Assembly: GCA_013368445.1 (NCBI GenBank)
Contig: JAACJO010000002.1
Location: 2,914,001 to 2,978,000 of the forward strand
DNA from: Leucocoprinus leucothites
Taxonomy: Eukaryota; Basidiomycota; Agaricomycetes; Agaricales; Agaricaceae
Length of the DNA: 64,000 bases
Direction: 5' to 3'
A program made the translations under genes and the position numbers. Under the pieces are notes generated by a model, which made no database searches, was not told the origin of the DNA, and saw nothing but the letters and a program-made list of their open reading frames with translations. The first letter of the stretch is position 1. Each line of letters starts with the position of its first letter. This document shows positions 46,751-60,080 of the stretch, one piece after another.

Positions 46751-47852
46751 GTTTAGGTCGCTCGTGCACCGTGACTCTTTTCCGGTAGACTTCCTCTCAG
46801 TCGGTCTTCATTGTCGTCTTTATCTATGTGTGGACAATATTCCCTTCTAGTATGGCGCTTTTTCGTCTTTTCGTCTCGTGTACAGTTTAATCTGTCTTCG
46901 TTACTTGGCTTGTCCCCCTATCGCCCTTCTCTCTACGTTCACCACCCCTAGAGCGATGATATCCCTCCCCTTTCCGCCTTTTTGCTTCTTCTCGACCTTT
47001 CGACTCTATTTTGCTGGTTTTTTTTGGTTATTTTTTGATGGATATGTTATCGTATAGTCTGGGTTTTAGCTGCTGCGCTTTTTTATATCGTTTGCTTTTT
47101 TGCTTTTCTTCTTTCTGCACTTTCACCCTTTCCTCGCCGAGAGCGGTGGATGGCGTGTTCTGTTCTCAAAAGGACGGACTTGCGATTCGAATTTCGTGTT
47201 GTTATTTATCCCTTTTTGACTTCTATTCTTTCTTGTCTTGCGGCCCGCCCTCTTAGTCTTTTCTTCTCTTCTTTGATTCGATTCGCTCCATAACGTTCTT
47301 GCCCCTTGCTTTCGATAAAAACCACCTACCTACATACTTACAGATCTGTATTTTTCTCATCGTGTTCTGCGTAAATTTCACTCTCGCGTCGCGGTTCTTA
47401 CTTACCTACGTATAACTAGATGAATTTTTTACTACTACCGCCTCGGTCTCCCCCCTCCTACTTCCCCTCACCCCCCGCACCCCTACTCCTTATTACTTGA
47501 CGGCGCACGGTTTTCGGTTGTTCTCATCCGCGTACTTACTTACCTTAGCTTGCTTGCCCTTAGTTTTATTGTTTTTGTCGTTATCGTCGATGTCGTTTCG
47601 AGGTTGTGTAGAACACGCTTCCTTGTTTGACTTCTTGGTTAATCAGTAATGGTTCTGGTCATGAGCCGATAGCAATTTATGTGTTATGATGTTGAGAGAA
47701 ACTTGTATTTCAGCGATGAGTGAATCCTAAGATATTCGGAGGGTGAGGCGGTGTCGCAGCTGGGTACCACTAGACCCATTGGAGCAAGTACTGGTCCTAA
47801 ACTACAATGCTCGAACCTGGACGGGCATGATTGGTAGAGGTATTTTGTTATG
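46751..47852. other. 3' flank of the GATA gene
   Basis: Strongly pyrimidine-rich to about 47620, probably the 3' UTR and downstream sequence. No gene seen. Confidence 0.45.
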
Positions 47853-47937
47853 GTCCTTGTCGATTAGTGGTTAAATCATCTCGTTGTGGCTTTGTTTCTG
47901 CTCCGAGAAGCCGGAAGTTCGAGTCCTCCCTGGGACA
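47853..47937 (+). tRNA. tRNA-His (anticodon GTG) with a 13-nt intron
   Basis: The cloverleaf can be drawn. Acceptor GTCCTTG pairs with CTGGGAC with one mismatch and one G-T pair; the D stem is GATT/AATC; the anticodon stem TCTCG pairs with CGAGA; the T loop TTCGAGT sits on a stem with one A-C mismatch. The anticodon loop reads TTGTGG then, after removal of CTTTGTTTCTGCT at the standard 37/38 position, C, giving GTG for histidine. The core TCGTTGTGGCCGA is the same as in other fungal tRNA-His genes. A and B box promoter sequences are inside. A Pol III T-run follows. The two mismatches leave some doubt about activity. Confidence 0.8.
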
Positions 47938-48595
47938 TCGTTTTTTTTTTGCATTCGGTGCTTGTCGCTTCTTGGAAGTGGGATTCCCTAAAATAAGGCT
48001 CTAAGCTCAGGCGATTATTATAGATTGGCTCGGTATCTCCCGTTTACAATTCCGCTGATAGAGCCACGTTTGTCCCAAACCAAAGGTCTGGAGACCCGCA
48101 CCACATCTATGATTTATTCACTGGGTAGATGGCTCAAATTCCTTTGTCGGTATTGAATATTGAAGGTTTAAACCGTTGTTTTGGAAACACTGCGGTCAGT
48201 TGGAAAAGTTCTTGATAAATATTCAGTAGCATGGTCAGTGGGTAACTTGTGAGCGACGTACTCGTCATCAATGAGAATCAAAGGACCTCTCCCCTCCTCC
48301 CAAGCTTATTTCATTTCATTTCATTGTTGTCTCAACCTCATCGGTATCCTCGCTATTTTATCATGTCACTGGCACCATTATCAAGGGTGACATTGTGGCT
48401 GTGCTAAAGCGCTTATCTCACTGGTGTTGCAAGATATGGCATGGTCGACGCGTTTAGTTCCGAACGATGACACATTCCACCTGCCTTCTTCCTGGTTGAC
48501 CACCACGCTCCCGTCCACAGGTACGCTGGTATGCTCATGCATGATAGTCTATAGAAAAGCTTATTGCTATTGTTGTCGTTTAGCTTGTTTAGATT
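47938..48595. other. Spacer before the F-box/LRR gene
   Basis: No gene beyond the T-run. A short CATTT repeat lies at about 48309-48324. Confidence 0.4.
47941..47950 (+). terminator. Pol III terminator (T10)
   Basis: Ten T follow the tRNA-His 3' end by three bases, a strong RNA polymerase III stop. Confidence 0.85.
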
Positions 48596-50311
48596 ATGAC
48601 TGGACTATTGGACTTGCCTCCTGAGTTACTTCAGGCTATTTGTAACGACGTTGGCGCAGCGAAGAAACAAATCCGCCTTGTGTGCACCCAGCTCAGTGTT
48701 GTACTGGAACCTCTGGTCCTCTCTCATGTCGTTATCAACGTCACTCGACCACGACTTCCAACTGTTATCAACCAATTACAGCTGCTGGCCTCCAGAGAGC
48801 AGCACGCTGCATCCTTCGTACGGGAGCTATCTATACGTTCACTGTCGCCCGCTCGCGACCCGCGGCCGAATGGTGCACAAATGGAGTTTTCTGGCGGTTC
48901 TTGGAACGCGGCTCGTAGACGTCATGCTGATAATGATGCCAACACATCAAATGGACATGGGGAGGAAGCCATGAAGAAATATTTAGAAGGTGCTATTTCC
49001 AAAATGGAAAACCTGCAGGTTGTAAGGTTTGTCGTCGGTTTGATATGATACCATGCTCGATCCTCGTTGAATTGATATGTTTTACTCTGTTAAGGTGGAA
49101 CGCGACTGCTGACGATCCCGAATGGACTTCGCTCGCGGTGATGCAAGGACTTGGGCGGAACAAGTCACTTTCATACCTCAGTCTTTACCTTACTTTTGGC
49201 TTTGATGCTTCTATCTTGAGGTTTGACCTCCTCCACGACCTCAAACGTGTTGTCATTTCAGGAACGTGCGAGTCTTTTCCGCCATCTGTCGTGAAACGTC
49301 TTGGAAAATGCATTTCTCAGAGTCCCGAGATGAATAGCATTGATATCGACAGGAGTATGTGCCGCCTTGGCTCTGACATACCTTCCCTACATTGTCTGCT
49401 TGGATCCTCACCGCGGATACGCCTCAAACACCTCGGTCTGCAGAGCTGGTACACGCGATTTGACAACATCACCTTGCCCCACCTTCAATTTCTCAAATCC
49501 CTCACTCTTCTGAATATTTTTGCTCCTCCTTACGATGATCACCCCTATTCTTCCACTATTGCGGAGATTTGGTCTGCTCTGCGAATCAACAAGATCTATC
49601 TCGAGCGTATCTCAACTGATGCGATGGACGCTTCGCTGATCGAATATCTCGCTTCTTACTCCGGATTGACTCGGCTATACCTCAAGAATATCACAGGACC
49701 GGACCATTTATCCTCCGATCAGTTAGCGGAACTGTTCTTCGACTCAGCGCTGACATCGCATTCCAGCACGCTGGAAGACTTGCATGTATCACCCCGCTAT
49801 GAAGGCAAATGGTGTTTCGGGGAACACATAGCGCCGAGTATCGTTCGTTGCTCCAGGCTTCAGTACCTCAAGGTAGCCGTAATCTCATCTAAGGTTAATC
49901 CATCAACCGATGGTACTAATGATAGAGTGGATATCATCGTAAGTCTCAAAATGTGTTTTCAACGCGTACGTTTCGTCTGACGGTGATGAAACCTTTTCTT
50001 CTCGATATGTTTCATCGTGATGATTATAGAATACACTCATCAATATGGCTGCTCGCCATCTTCATGCCCTCAAGAGTTTGTGTATCACAACTGCTCGGGC
50101 GGAGTCACTGCGTGGTCTTGAGCATGCTGTTGCCTCGAAGAAGCATTTCTCGTCTGCGAATGATGAGATTGCGAAGGCGATCATGAATTGTGTGCCGGCG
50201 CCAGCGTATCAGGGACACTTGCCTCTAGTGACTGCTAATTCGATCAAATATACCCCTCAGACCGTGGTCGATGGGAAGGATACCTATACGCGTTACCGCA
50301 GGCTTCAATAG
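48596..50311 (+). CDS. F-box/LRR-type protein, related to the gene at 27423
   Basis: Exons: 48596..49026, 49095..49938, 50030..50311, giving 518 aa with GT-AG joins in frame. The start LLDLPPELLQAICNDV followed by KKQIRLVCTQLSVVLEPLVLSHV is an F-box-like pattern. The body holds irregular leucine-rich repeats (LSYLSLYLTF, LKHLGLQSW, LKSLTLLNIF, LTRLYLKNI, LQYLKVAVI). Shared block order and LASYSG/LMSYSG-type segments link it to the 27.4-kb gene. Such proteins present substrates to SCF ubiquitin ligases; the substrate is unknown. The gene looks intact. Confidence 0.78.
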
Positions 50312-53300
50312 ATTATGGTATCATAGTTTAATGATTGACCTCGATCGCTCCGGAGTTTAGATACCACCCCTCTCCTACGAAGCTTCTTCGAGTTCTCTGT
50401 TTGGCCACTTTTTAATCTAGACTTTGCAAGTCCATTCATTTACGAATATATATTTTTTGCTACGATCCTTGCCTGATGCCTTGACGTTGCGAAGACTAGC
50501 ACCGAGAGTCTGTACCACACAACTGCCTTGTACCAGCCTTCTGATAATTGCAATTGTGCGCCTAAACAACAACAAAGACAACAGGCCCTCATCCGGTTTC
50601 TGTTTCAGAGTTGCCCACTGTTCAACGTTTAACTTCCGGATTTTGGAACCCCGACCTCTTATTCTACAGTGGTTCAAACGTTTACCTTTGCTCCGAGTCA
50701 TGGGGCCTTAAAAGCCCTCCCCCTTCATGCCTAAACTCCGTTGAGTCTCGGTGCGACGTTGAAATAAGTGGCAAACACTCTCGACTTATCCCGATGCTGG
50801 CTTGGTGATTCAATGTACTCCTTGCAAGTGAACTCATTTAGCCACTGCGAGCGCTTCCCTTCAATCATTCAATCATTTCCCATTCTCTAGCACTCATGTT
50901 GATGATGATCAGAAGGTTGGGCACTTAGATGGATTGTTTCAAGGATATCGCTCTGGATCGACCTGGTCTACTTCGGCGACGAACCATATTGACTCCTGTG
51001 TTCAATAAGCTTCCAGTGGGCATGCAGTGGCTATCATTATCAACCCACGTTCTGTCCACACGAGGATAAAGCTTTGAGGAGCATTAGCATCACTGGCGTC
51101 AGGCATCCGTGGTGATTAATTGATGCCCCACCATGGAGTACACTGGTCCTCAACGTTCGACCGGGAAAGGTGGAAAGGTGCTACAACCTTCTTCAACCTC
51201 CCTCGACAATGTATTGAGCTACGAATTCCATCTCGAGGTGGGTTGACCCCGGACTTCTGTCGCGTCTTCGGCAACAAATTTGTTACCCTTCATACTCAGG
51301 CTCGAGTCACATTTGACCTGCACACCGTGAGATTCTTCAGGACTCCACCCCAGTATCTCCCTTGACGAATGACGTCTATACTGGAGTTTCATAGCGAAGG
51401 ATTGTACGGCCTTGGAGGATTTCGCAAATCGTCGGAGTATTGGGTCATTCAAGGCTTACCCTCGCCTGTGTGCTCAAATTCGTCATGAGCAGAGTCTCTT
51501 TGCCTAGTGCCTTGAATATTAGTGCTCTTCCTGTGAGAACCTGTAATCGAGCTGCTGATGCAATGTCTTTCTCTTGTTGAAGTTCGATCTCGGGTGCTTG
51601 GATCATTCTCCAACAAAAATAACACATGTCCCGCTCCCGATATTCTCGTTCTATAAGAGTCGGAGATGTAACGCGTTCCAGGAGGGCCCCCGTTTACCTG
51701 CTCTCAAGGCCCTATGGTTTGACGATATCATCGTCAGCCTGAACGTCCGATGTGATTCCGTTTTTGGCGTTTGTTTACTGTGGTGTACCAAGCAGGCTAA
51801 ATAAAAAACGCACATCTTGGGGTATTCGTTATGTACATAGTGTAGATAATTCATTTACCTTAGACCATGTCATTGTATCCGCCAATTGGGCGGTGGTGGG
51901 TTCTCCAATCCCCACCACTCACAATCAAGACACCTCAGGAGGACCTCGCACAGCTGGCGAGTATCCTCGCCATAACACCCTCAACGCTCTCTTCTGGGTC
52001 CAACATGATCACGTCATGAAGTTGGATCTGATGAACACAAACCCGATTCCGGACTTTCAAAATCCGTACTGCCGGTCTCTTTTGTCCCATAAAACCTAGT
52101 GTCCCCTCCTGAGTCTTCATGCCACTGGATCATTCCGCTCTTTAGATTATCCAACTGCTGTTCTCATAGCGCGACGGACGTATTCGAGCTCCAGATTTCG
52201 GAGGATTGGATTCTCGGGATAGATAACGCCAAATATCGGCATCGATGTACTTTCCGGAAATTAATTAAAATTCACAGATAAAAATCCCAGAAGCGATCAG
52301 AGGTGCCGGCATTGATAAAGCCTCTGAACTGTACGGGAAACTTTAAAGGCTCACTACAAAACTGAAAATCAATCATTCACTATTCTGACGACTCTGATAA
52401 ATCTGATGCTCGCAACCATGACTAGGTTATCTGGAAAAAATAGTAGCTCAGGATGATTGTGAAGCGCTTGCGCTCGTCGAGAGTGCTCAGGTATTTTGTC
52501 ATTCCTTCGTTGGATTCCGCCTCAAGTCTTGTTATACGCATTGAAATGATCGGTTATGGATACGTGCTTTTTGAAAGAACCATCTCTATTGAGAATACAA
52601 ATAGAAAGAGAGCATGCGCGGGTGGCGTTGTGAGCGGGCTGGGCGCTCACTTCAGTTGGCGACATAACTGCCTCATTCATCTACTGTGGCATGTTGCGGC
52701 TTGAGGATAAGCTCTGTACTCAGGGCTTGAAAAGAGCCTTGCACCATATTGGAAGGACACTTGAAAAATTGTCACTAGGTTTCCTGAAATTAAAAAATGC
52801 GCATGTGTTGACGTTGGAATTGCGGCCACCTCCTGGGCACTATGGTTTCAGCTTTGTTTGTAAATTGACTTTCTAGTATCGATCTCATCGCTTAGTATAC
52901 CCGCGAGGGTTTCCTTGTTCTTTTAGAAGCCGGTATATGTAGTAGTACAAATACCAGCGGAAACGATGTTAGCACTAATGAGTATATGTATACTTACTTG
53001 TGGGGCATGTAGTGCATCGTATGCCGTTCTTGTGTACCTATGTAATGCGCCACCGACTAAAATAACTATTCAGTATGTACGCAAAGATCAAGGAATCAAA
53101 GACGACGTAAGCCTTTTGAAGTTTATCATTGCCTCCCGGACAATGTATAATATTCCCATCATTCGAAGCGTAAAGATGCTCTTACTTTATCAACTAAAGG
53201 GAGAGTCAACGAGATGTATAAAAACCCTCGATCATATTGGCGAGAGACATGCACATACAGGGAGTAAGGCTAAGATGGGTACAAGTTGATCGTGGCGCAT

Positions 53301-56300
53301 CACTAAGCATTTCGCCAATGATGGTCAAGTGCAAATACAGTCTACAATCAATTGGCACACTTCACGGATACTTCATCCAATCGGCTTCGTTGATCATCAA
53401 CAATACAAACCAGAGCTCATATCAATCACAATATCTAGCATCCCGACAATCGTTACTGCACTTTTTACAGCATGTTCAAAGCAAGTCCAATTGCGGTACA
53501 TGGTATCTCTGGCTTCCAAAATGCCTCAGCGTCATTCGTTTAGTCACAGTCAAAGCGCAGGGGACGAAACTATTCTTTGTTCGGAAACGTCAAACGAAAT
53601 CACGAGTACAGATGCGACTACAAGCCGCTCCACGATCTCAGCCTCGACCATAAGCTCATCTGAAAGGTGAATACTGCCAGGACGTTTGAGCCCCTTGTCT
53701 CGGGACATATCCCATCCACATCGAACAACGTACACAGTAACAATAATACCATATGAGTTATCGCATGACTTACAATTCACAGACACGGCCAGGGATACCC
53801 TTGTGTCTTGGCCCTCCTAGGTGGAACTGGTGTATCGTAAAGGCCGCTCGTCGCACTTTCTCTATATGATGGTGATGAAAATACCCGCAATCGGCTTATT
53901 CCGAAAATTGCTATCGATAACTCATGTAATCTAGTTGAGATTTTATCTTATCAGTTTCGTTGAAGATATTTGATCCCGTAACGTGCTTGCGGGTGGCACA
54001 CCCGATTCCTGAACATTGATTTCGAAGCGCCACCAAAACCTGTACCACGACTATAGGAACTGCAACAAGGAGTTGAATGTCCTTCCAGCCTTGCACTGCG
54101 ACATGTAGACAATTAGGAAGTGCTTTCAGCTGGACATATGCGGCTACTAGTGGTGTGGAGAAATCATATTGCGGCGTCTTCAAAGGCACTGTACGAATCA
54201 GCGGCACCGACACTTAGTAACGACGTCGGACTGCTGACATACGGACGTCTCGGATACTCCCTCTGCCAAGTATGCTGCGATCAGGAACAATTAGTGTGTT
54301 GTCGGATATCTGAGCCGAGTACTAAGCAACAGATTAGTTTCCTTTGCGCCGACGGTGCTCAGAGTATAGCACACTCGTGTCGAAACTCAGACTATCAAGC
54401 AAGTCCTATTCAGGCACGGTCAACACTGCTGGCAAATCATTGAATGAGCACTACTCGAGGAAACGGCTGTTGCTTTCAGCCTTCCTTCCGCTGCATCATT
54501 GTACAGTCTTTCCCAGTAAGTTTAGCTTGCGAGCCTCACTTTACTCATTTCACTCAGGGTTATGCTTCCCAAAACGGGATGAGGGATCCACTGTCATCGG
54601 CGGAATTTAGGCTTGCTGATGTCAAGCAAGCTGTCATATTCTATTGGTTCTTTGGCATATCCAGGAGAGGAGCGGAATGAAATGCTGGCGGGACGGACGC
54701 CCTGACAATCCGCTTATCCGTTGATACGAGATTCCGGGATGTGACTTCCTTATTCAACACATTGTTCCGATATCCTTGTAACACTCCTTCACAGGGCGTT
54801 ACGGTATTATTCTGCATTACAAGGCCTCTACTCCAGATTCAATGGGGTTAGATTGTATTTTGTATTGATACCTGATCATGATATGGGTACATGATGTAGT
54901 GGTAGATGACACTACAGACGGCGCCTGATGCGATGCGAGTCTGATGACCTTGTTAATTTCAGCGTCAAGTATGTAAAACCTTGCAGGACCCGATGGACGC
55001 GTGGACAAATTTTCTGGTCACGTAGTTGGATGCACATCTGAAACCTTAGCTTACAGGATTTGTTACCCCGTCAAGAAAGAGCAAGGCGTTACAAAGTACC
55101 GTGAGGCGGAGCACTCCATACTAAATTATCTAAGCTACACTGTCTAACACAACTATCACAGCAAGTCCAGTCATCCGGGGCTTCAAATTTCCCTCGCACA
55201 AGAATTTAATCAAAATCATCTGACACAACTCCTCGCAGTTGAGGAACCTACAATCACTGCACGGAAGTCAACTGTGCCTGATCAAGAGTTTTGGTTCTTT
55301 TTTTGTCATAACTATGATATGACAGACTCCAGTTCCTCGCCACTGCTCAACTACACCATGTCACCCAGTTTGGATACTCACACTGCCCGCCGCCACTTCA
55401 GCGCTGTGCCGCATGCGTCGCGCCCTGCCCAGCTCTTCACTTAGCCTTTCTAATGTTCACCAATGTATATCGACGTCATCCCAAATTTGGAACATGGGTG
55501 CCGTCCTCCCTCTGGCAACCCGTTGACGCCCTCATTTTGATCTCCGATTGATCACCTAGCCAGCGCCAGCGCTAAAGGCGCGTTCTGGGCCTGACCCTCG
55601 GGCCTTTCCATGCTGCAATAGGAGTGGCTGAAGTGTGTCCAGCGCTTAATCATCCGGTGATCTATTCAAACGTGTCCTTTGATGTGCCAGTCAACAGATC
55701 TTGGTCCTTGGTTCCTTAACATAGAAATAGAAAGTGCTGTTGTTTCCGTACTTGGAAGTAAAGGATATTGTTCCAACAGTGGTGTTGGGTTTGTGGGTTT
55801 TGTGCCGCTGTGCTGTGTCTGTCGCTCAATCTCTTTCAGGTCCCGGCTCCTCATACTCCAATCGTGGCCATGAAGACTTAAATTATCGGCGGACAAGGTA
55901 GCTTTTCTCCAGAGCCTGCATGTGGCGTAGAAATACAAGGCAATCTTCCTCTTAATATGCAAGATGAGATTAGATAACGGGGGTGGCAACGAACAGGGTA
56001 GCGCCTGGCAGTTTACGTCCTCCCGCGATAATGACGAGTTAGCTGCAGCTGCAACTGCGCCTGCCACCATCCGCGTTGCGGCGCATATGATTCTGGGTCG
56101 AGGGACGCCTGAGCGCATGCCTAAGGGGAATACCCGATGAAACCCGTATCGAATTTATTGTGTCGCAAGATACGCCCAGAGTACCTATTTCCGGAAATAA
56201 CCACTGCTTAAGGTATTATCAATAGCTTCACCAACATCGGCCTGAAAGACCTTGCTTCAGTCCATCGACATCACCCTTTCGGGCCAAGGCCTGAGAAAAC

Positions 56301-56708
56301 AATTAGTCCTAACGGGCAGAAGGGCTTGCTCGTTAAGACCACACCTTTAGGTTCAGGTACTTATTTGAATGGCTAACTATTAGACCTAACGGGTATGTTC
56401 TATCTGTCCCAAGGGGGAATGAGAGAGATGGAAAATTATTGATTCAGAGCGACAGAGTAGTACCAGGACAAAATATCCTAAGAACGGCTAGATACTGTTA
56501 CATATGAAACGAGAGACCAACCATAGACTAATAACTAAAGCAATCACGAAATGAACAAATTACGCTGGTACGAAAGCGAAGAGAGCTAAATAACGATGTA
56601 TGTGATAATACTACAGATCAATATATGTGCTACATTGGCGTTTTAGTAAGGAAACACGAAGGTTGTCACGAAACTACAAGGAGGGCGTGGAATGGGACAG
56701 GTGATGAC
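50312..56708. other. Gene-poor 6.4-kb region with a decayed LRR fragment
   Basis: No intact gene. The frame at 52691-52876 codes for GLKRALHHIGRTLEKLSLGFL, which looks like a repeat from an F-box/LRR protein but has no intact flanks. Other open frames (51120, 53329, 53911 minus, 54120, 55666 minus) show no family features. I saw no transposon terminal repeats. Confidence 0.4.
52691..52876 (+). pseudogene. Fragment of an F-box/LRR-like gene
   Basis: About 60 codons of leucine-rich sequence resembling the repeat region of the F-box/LRR genes in this window, without a start, further repeats or splice partners. Probably a relic. Confidence 0.3.
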
Positions 56709-57763
56709 TTAATGGATACCTAGCTCAGAAAGGCGGTATCGCTTCGAAGCTGCATGGAATGGGACATAACCAGACCAGAAAAGCATGTAGTCGCCGTAAG
56801 CCTCTTTCCAATCTTTGAGGATCGCACATGTGTTGTGGTGGCTGTTGACAACCGCATCAGCTAACACCCGAAGCTGATCTAATTTTGTGCGACCGTGGAG
56901 TTTGGCAAGAAGCGAAACTGTGTTTTCGTTCTCGCCGGCAAGTTCCTCCTTGTAGAAGGATGTAATGTCACTATCAAGAGCGATCGTCAGTGAAGATTCG
57001 GGGGTAGATATAGAGATAGAAATGGGCATACTTGACGTAATTGATGATGTCCTCGAGTTCCGGGAAAGCTTGGATGTAGTGAGCGGGATTGACCGAGGGG
57101 CGGAAGATGAAAGTCGCGTAGGCCTTGGAGAGCCCAGAGAAGAGACGTAAGTAGTCAGGGTATCGCTTAGCTTCCATAGGGAGCTATTCCGCCAAAAAGA
57201 TCATGATTAGTATCGGAATGAATTATTGGAGTCGGCGAAATACATACCCTTTGGCTAGCAGTGATATGTTCAATGACCATGGCGTTCATGAACGAGAATG
57301 AAGCACACATGATCAGGTTGGTAGCGACAGGATCGAAGAAGGACGAGGTTTCAGCGAGGAGGTCGGCGATGTTCTGGAGAACCTCTGTGGGGTGTCGCTC
57401 GCCCCGTTGGTACCGCTCCATGAAATGGATGATGCCATCAGGCTGGAGATCAAAATTATCATCGACGCAGAGCATGAGAGCAGTGTAATAGGCAATGTAG
57501 AGTTTGAGTTCATGAGACTGGTAAAAGTAGGCAGCATTGGAGACGAGTATGCCGACGTGTAGGTGCTTGGATATTTGGACCATGTCGTAGCCCCGTCGAT
57601 AAGCCTCAACCCAGCACTCACGCTCGAATATAGCGGTGCTAGCGTTGTGGGGGACGTGTGCAGTATGTTTGCACTTGGTAAGGAACTCGATGACGACGCT
57701 GCGGACGCCATCCTCGAGAGCCTTTCGGGGCATGGGCTTGTAAGTGAGTTTTTCGATGGCCAT
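56709..57763 (-). CDS. Terpene cyclase of the trichodiene-synthase (TRI5-like) family
   Basis: This is a class I sesquiterpene cyclase that would convert farnesyl diphosphate to a cyclic terpene in the cytosol; the product cannot be told. Exons: 57248..57763, 57032..57183, 56709..56970, giving 309 aa. The metal-binding aspartate-rich motif DDNFD is at residues 101-105, and the second motif NDITSFYKE at 223-231 forms across an intron. Both have the residues needed for magnesium binding. It is shorter than ascomycete trichodiene synthase but near the size of basidiomycete members. No P450, acetyltransferase or regulator lies next to it, so it is not in an obvious cluster, and trichothecene production should not be assumed. 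It diverges from the ornithine acetyltransferase gene, 564 bp apart. Confidence 0.88.
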
Positions 57764-58327
57764 TGAAGATAGAGGAGAATGTGAGTGGACTGGTGAATGA
57801 TTGGGATGGACTCGTAGTCGAATTTATAGATTCTGCGATTGCAGGAACGAGAATGGGTAGGCCAAGATGGGGATATGTTATGTTACAAAAATGGGCGTAT
57901 CCCCGTCAAGTATTAGCAGTTTCATGAGATTCATGAGATTCAGATAACTGTGTCGCAGGATGGATGTGCACTTCATCCAGATCCAAGATGATTCCGACAG
58001 GAATTAAGAGACCGGATTCGGCACGAGATATGACGTCCTGATCAGGTTATAGCATCACGTGATGAATAGTAATTTGTGTATGTTGTTTTTTCTTACCTGT
58101 TTTGATTTTCTACCATCGACGTAGCCAGAGGGCTACACTCTAGTTGCCGTACACCCGGTTTCTGGAGTAACGGAGCGATGGAAGATGGATTCCGAGCTTT
58201 TGCGCGCGTTTTGCGTTGTGCAGAACAGGCAGAAGGCCGGAAACATGCGCTATGGGCTGGCTAATGGCACAAAGTGCGCTGTGAAATATATAATGACCCT
58301 TTTTCTGAGCTTACTCGAGTCATCATC
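57764..58327. other. Divergent promoter, terpene cyclase (-) / ornithine acetyltransferase (+)
   Basis: Contains a perfect 10-bp direct repeat TTCATGAGAT at about 57920-57940. No gene. Confidence 0.5.
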
Positions 58328-60080
58328 ATGGCCCTCGTCTTCCGCCGTTGGGCTTCGTCCATACCTTCCAAGGCCCATTTGCACAAGCCTCTGCCCGACA
58401 GCTCATTTCCTCTTGGATACAAGCTCACAGGTGTCCATGCCGGAGTGAAGAAAAACAAGGAAATTTTTGACCTTGGCGTTATTTTGTCAACATCTTCACA
58501 GCCGACTTCCGCCGCTGCCTGCTTCACTCGTAATGCCTTCAAGGCCGCGCCGGTCCTCGTCTCAGACGAGATCTTGACCGATAATAAAGGCAGAGTTCGT
58601 GCACTTGTCGTTAACAGCGGCTGTGCAAATGCGGTCACCGGCAAACAAGGCTTAGAAGATGCGTGGGCCATGGTCAAACATACTACATCTCTCCTTCCGT
58701 CATCAGGTCAAAATGTGTCCACAAATGATGCACTCGTCATGTCCACCGGTGTCATCGGTCAAAACCTTCCCATTTCCAGCATTATCGCTGGTATTCGCCG
58801 TGCAGCTGACTCACTTGGCTCCGACTTTACCGCATGGGAGCGCGCAGCAAAGGCTTTCATGACCACGGATACCTTTCCCAAACTACGTTCTCGTATCTTT
58901 ACAATCAATGGTGTTCAATACCGACTCGCTGGAATGGACAAGGGAGCTGGCATGATTCATCCTGACATGGGCCCAGCTTCGACTTCCTTCCCTTCCCCTC
59001 GACAACTCCACGCAACCCTTCTCGGATGTATCATGACGGACGCAGCTGTTTCTCCCCGTAGTTTGCAGAATGCCCTCACCTACGCCGTCGATCGAAGTTT
59101 CAATTCCATCAGTGTTGACGGTGACATGTCGACAAACGATACCATTATTGTTCTCGCAAATGGCGCTGCCGCACCAGTTGATGCCAACGGGCATGTACAA
59201 GAGATTGACGAAGAAACGGACAAAGATGCCTTTGATGCGTTCAAAAAGGAACTGACGGATTTCGCAGCGGATCTTGCACAATTGGTTGTCCGAGACGGAG
59301 AGGGCGCTACTAAGTTTGTGGCTGTCAAGGTCAAGGTTCGTGCCTACTCATCTTTGTATCTTCCATCTCTGGCCAACATCTCCCTGTATCTGATCGGCGT
59401 GTCCTAGGGTGCTCCCACATACCAAGACGCTCACACTATTGCATCTAAAATTTCCACTTCGGCGCTTGTGAAAACTGCTCTCTATGGCGAGGATGCAAAG
59501 TACGTTCTCCGCCCGAGTTCATGACAATAACAGTTGATATTAATACCCCCTATTTCTGTACTTTTGTTTTCCTTGTTCCCATGTCTCTCCGTCCGCCTAA
59601 TTACTTCCATTTCTATCAAAACATCCATCACATAATATTTTCATCCTCGCCAATCAGCTGGGGACGTATTCTCGCAGCAACCGGCTCTGTACCGCTTTCT
59701 CCGTCATCATCAAAAACATCGAGCATTCCACCACCCACTATTGATCCGACCAAGGTCTCCGTGACGTTCATCCCCTCAGACGGTACTGCACCACTTCCCG
59801 TTCTTGTAAACGGCGAGCCCGAAAAGGTTGATGAAGACCGAGCCAAGAAAATCTTGAACTTGGAGGATATCAATATTGTCGTCGATTTGGGTATGAAAGG
59901 CGACGGGGAGGCGACGTATTGGACCTGCGACTTCAGTTATGTGAGTGTCTCCTTTTACCACTGCTCCTACCACCCGTTGTGTCGGCCTTCGTCTCCGCGA
60001 TCATGAGATTTGGAGTGCAGAGTTGCTAACAAGTCTCCAACTAGGAATACGTGAGGATTAACGGTGACTATAGGAGTTAA
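58328..60080 (+). CDS. ARG7: Mitochondrial glutamate N-acetyltransferase / ornithine acetyltransferase
   Basis: This bifunctional enzyme of arginine synthesis moves the acetyl group from N-acetylornithine to glutamate (ArgJ family), in the mitochondrial matrix. Exons: 58328..59335, 59408..59499, 59658..59940, 60045..60080, giving 472 aa. A basic leader (MALVFRRWASSIPSKAH) fits import. The family core NSGCANAVTGKQG (residues 96-108) precedes the self-cleavage site, with Thr140 in MSTGVIG as the new N-terminal nucleophile. Other signatures are GMDKGAGMIHPDMG, ISVDGDMSTNDT and NWGRILAATG. The end EYVRINGDYRS is the usual C-terminus. All introns are GT-AG and the frame is intact. Confidence 0.96.

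Noticed and set aside
55666..56118. 150-codon reverse-strand frame
   Set aside because: No domain, no conserved motif, in a gene-poor region.
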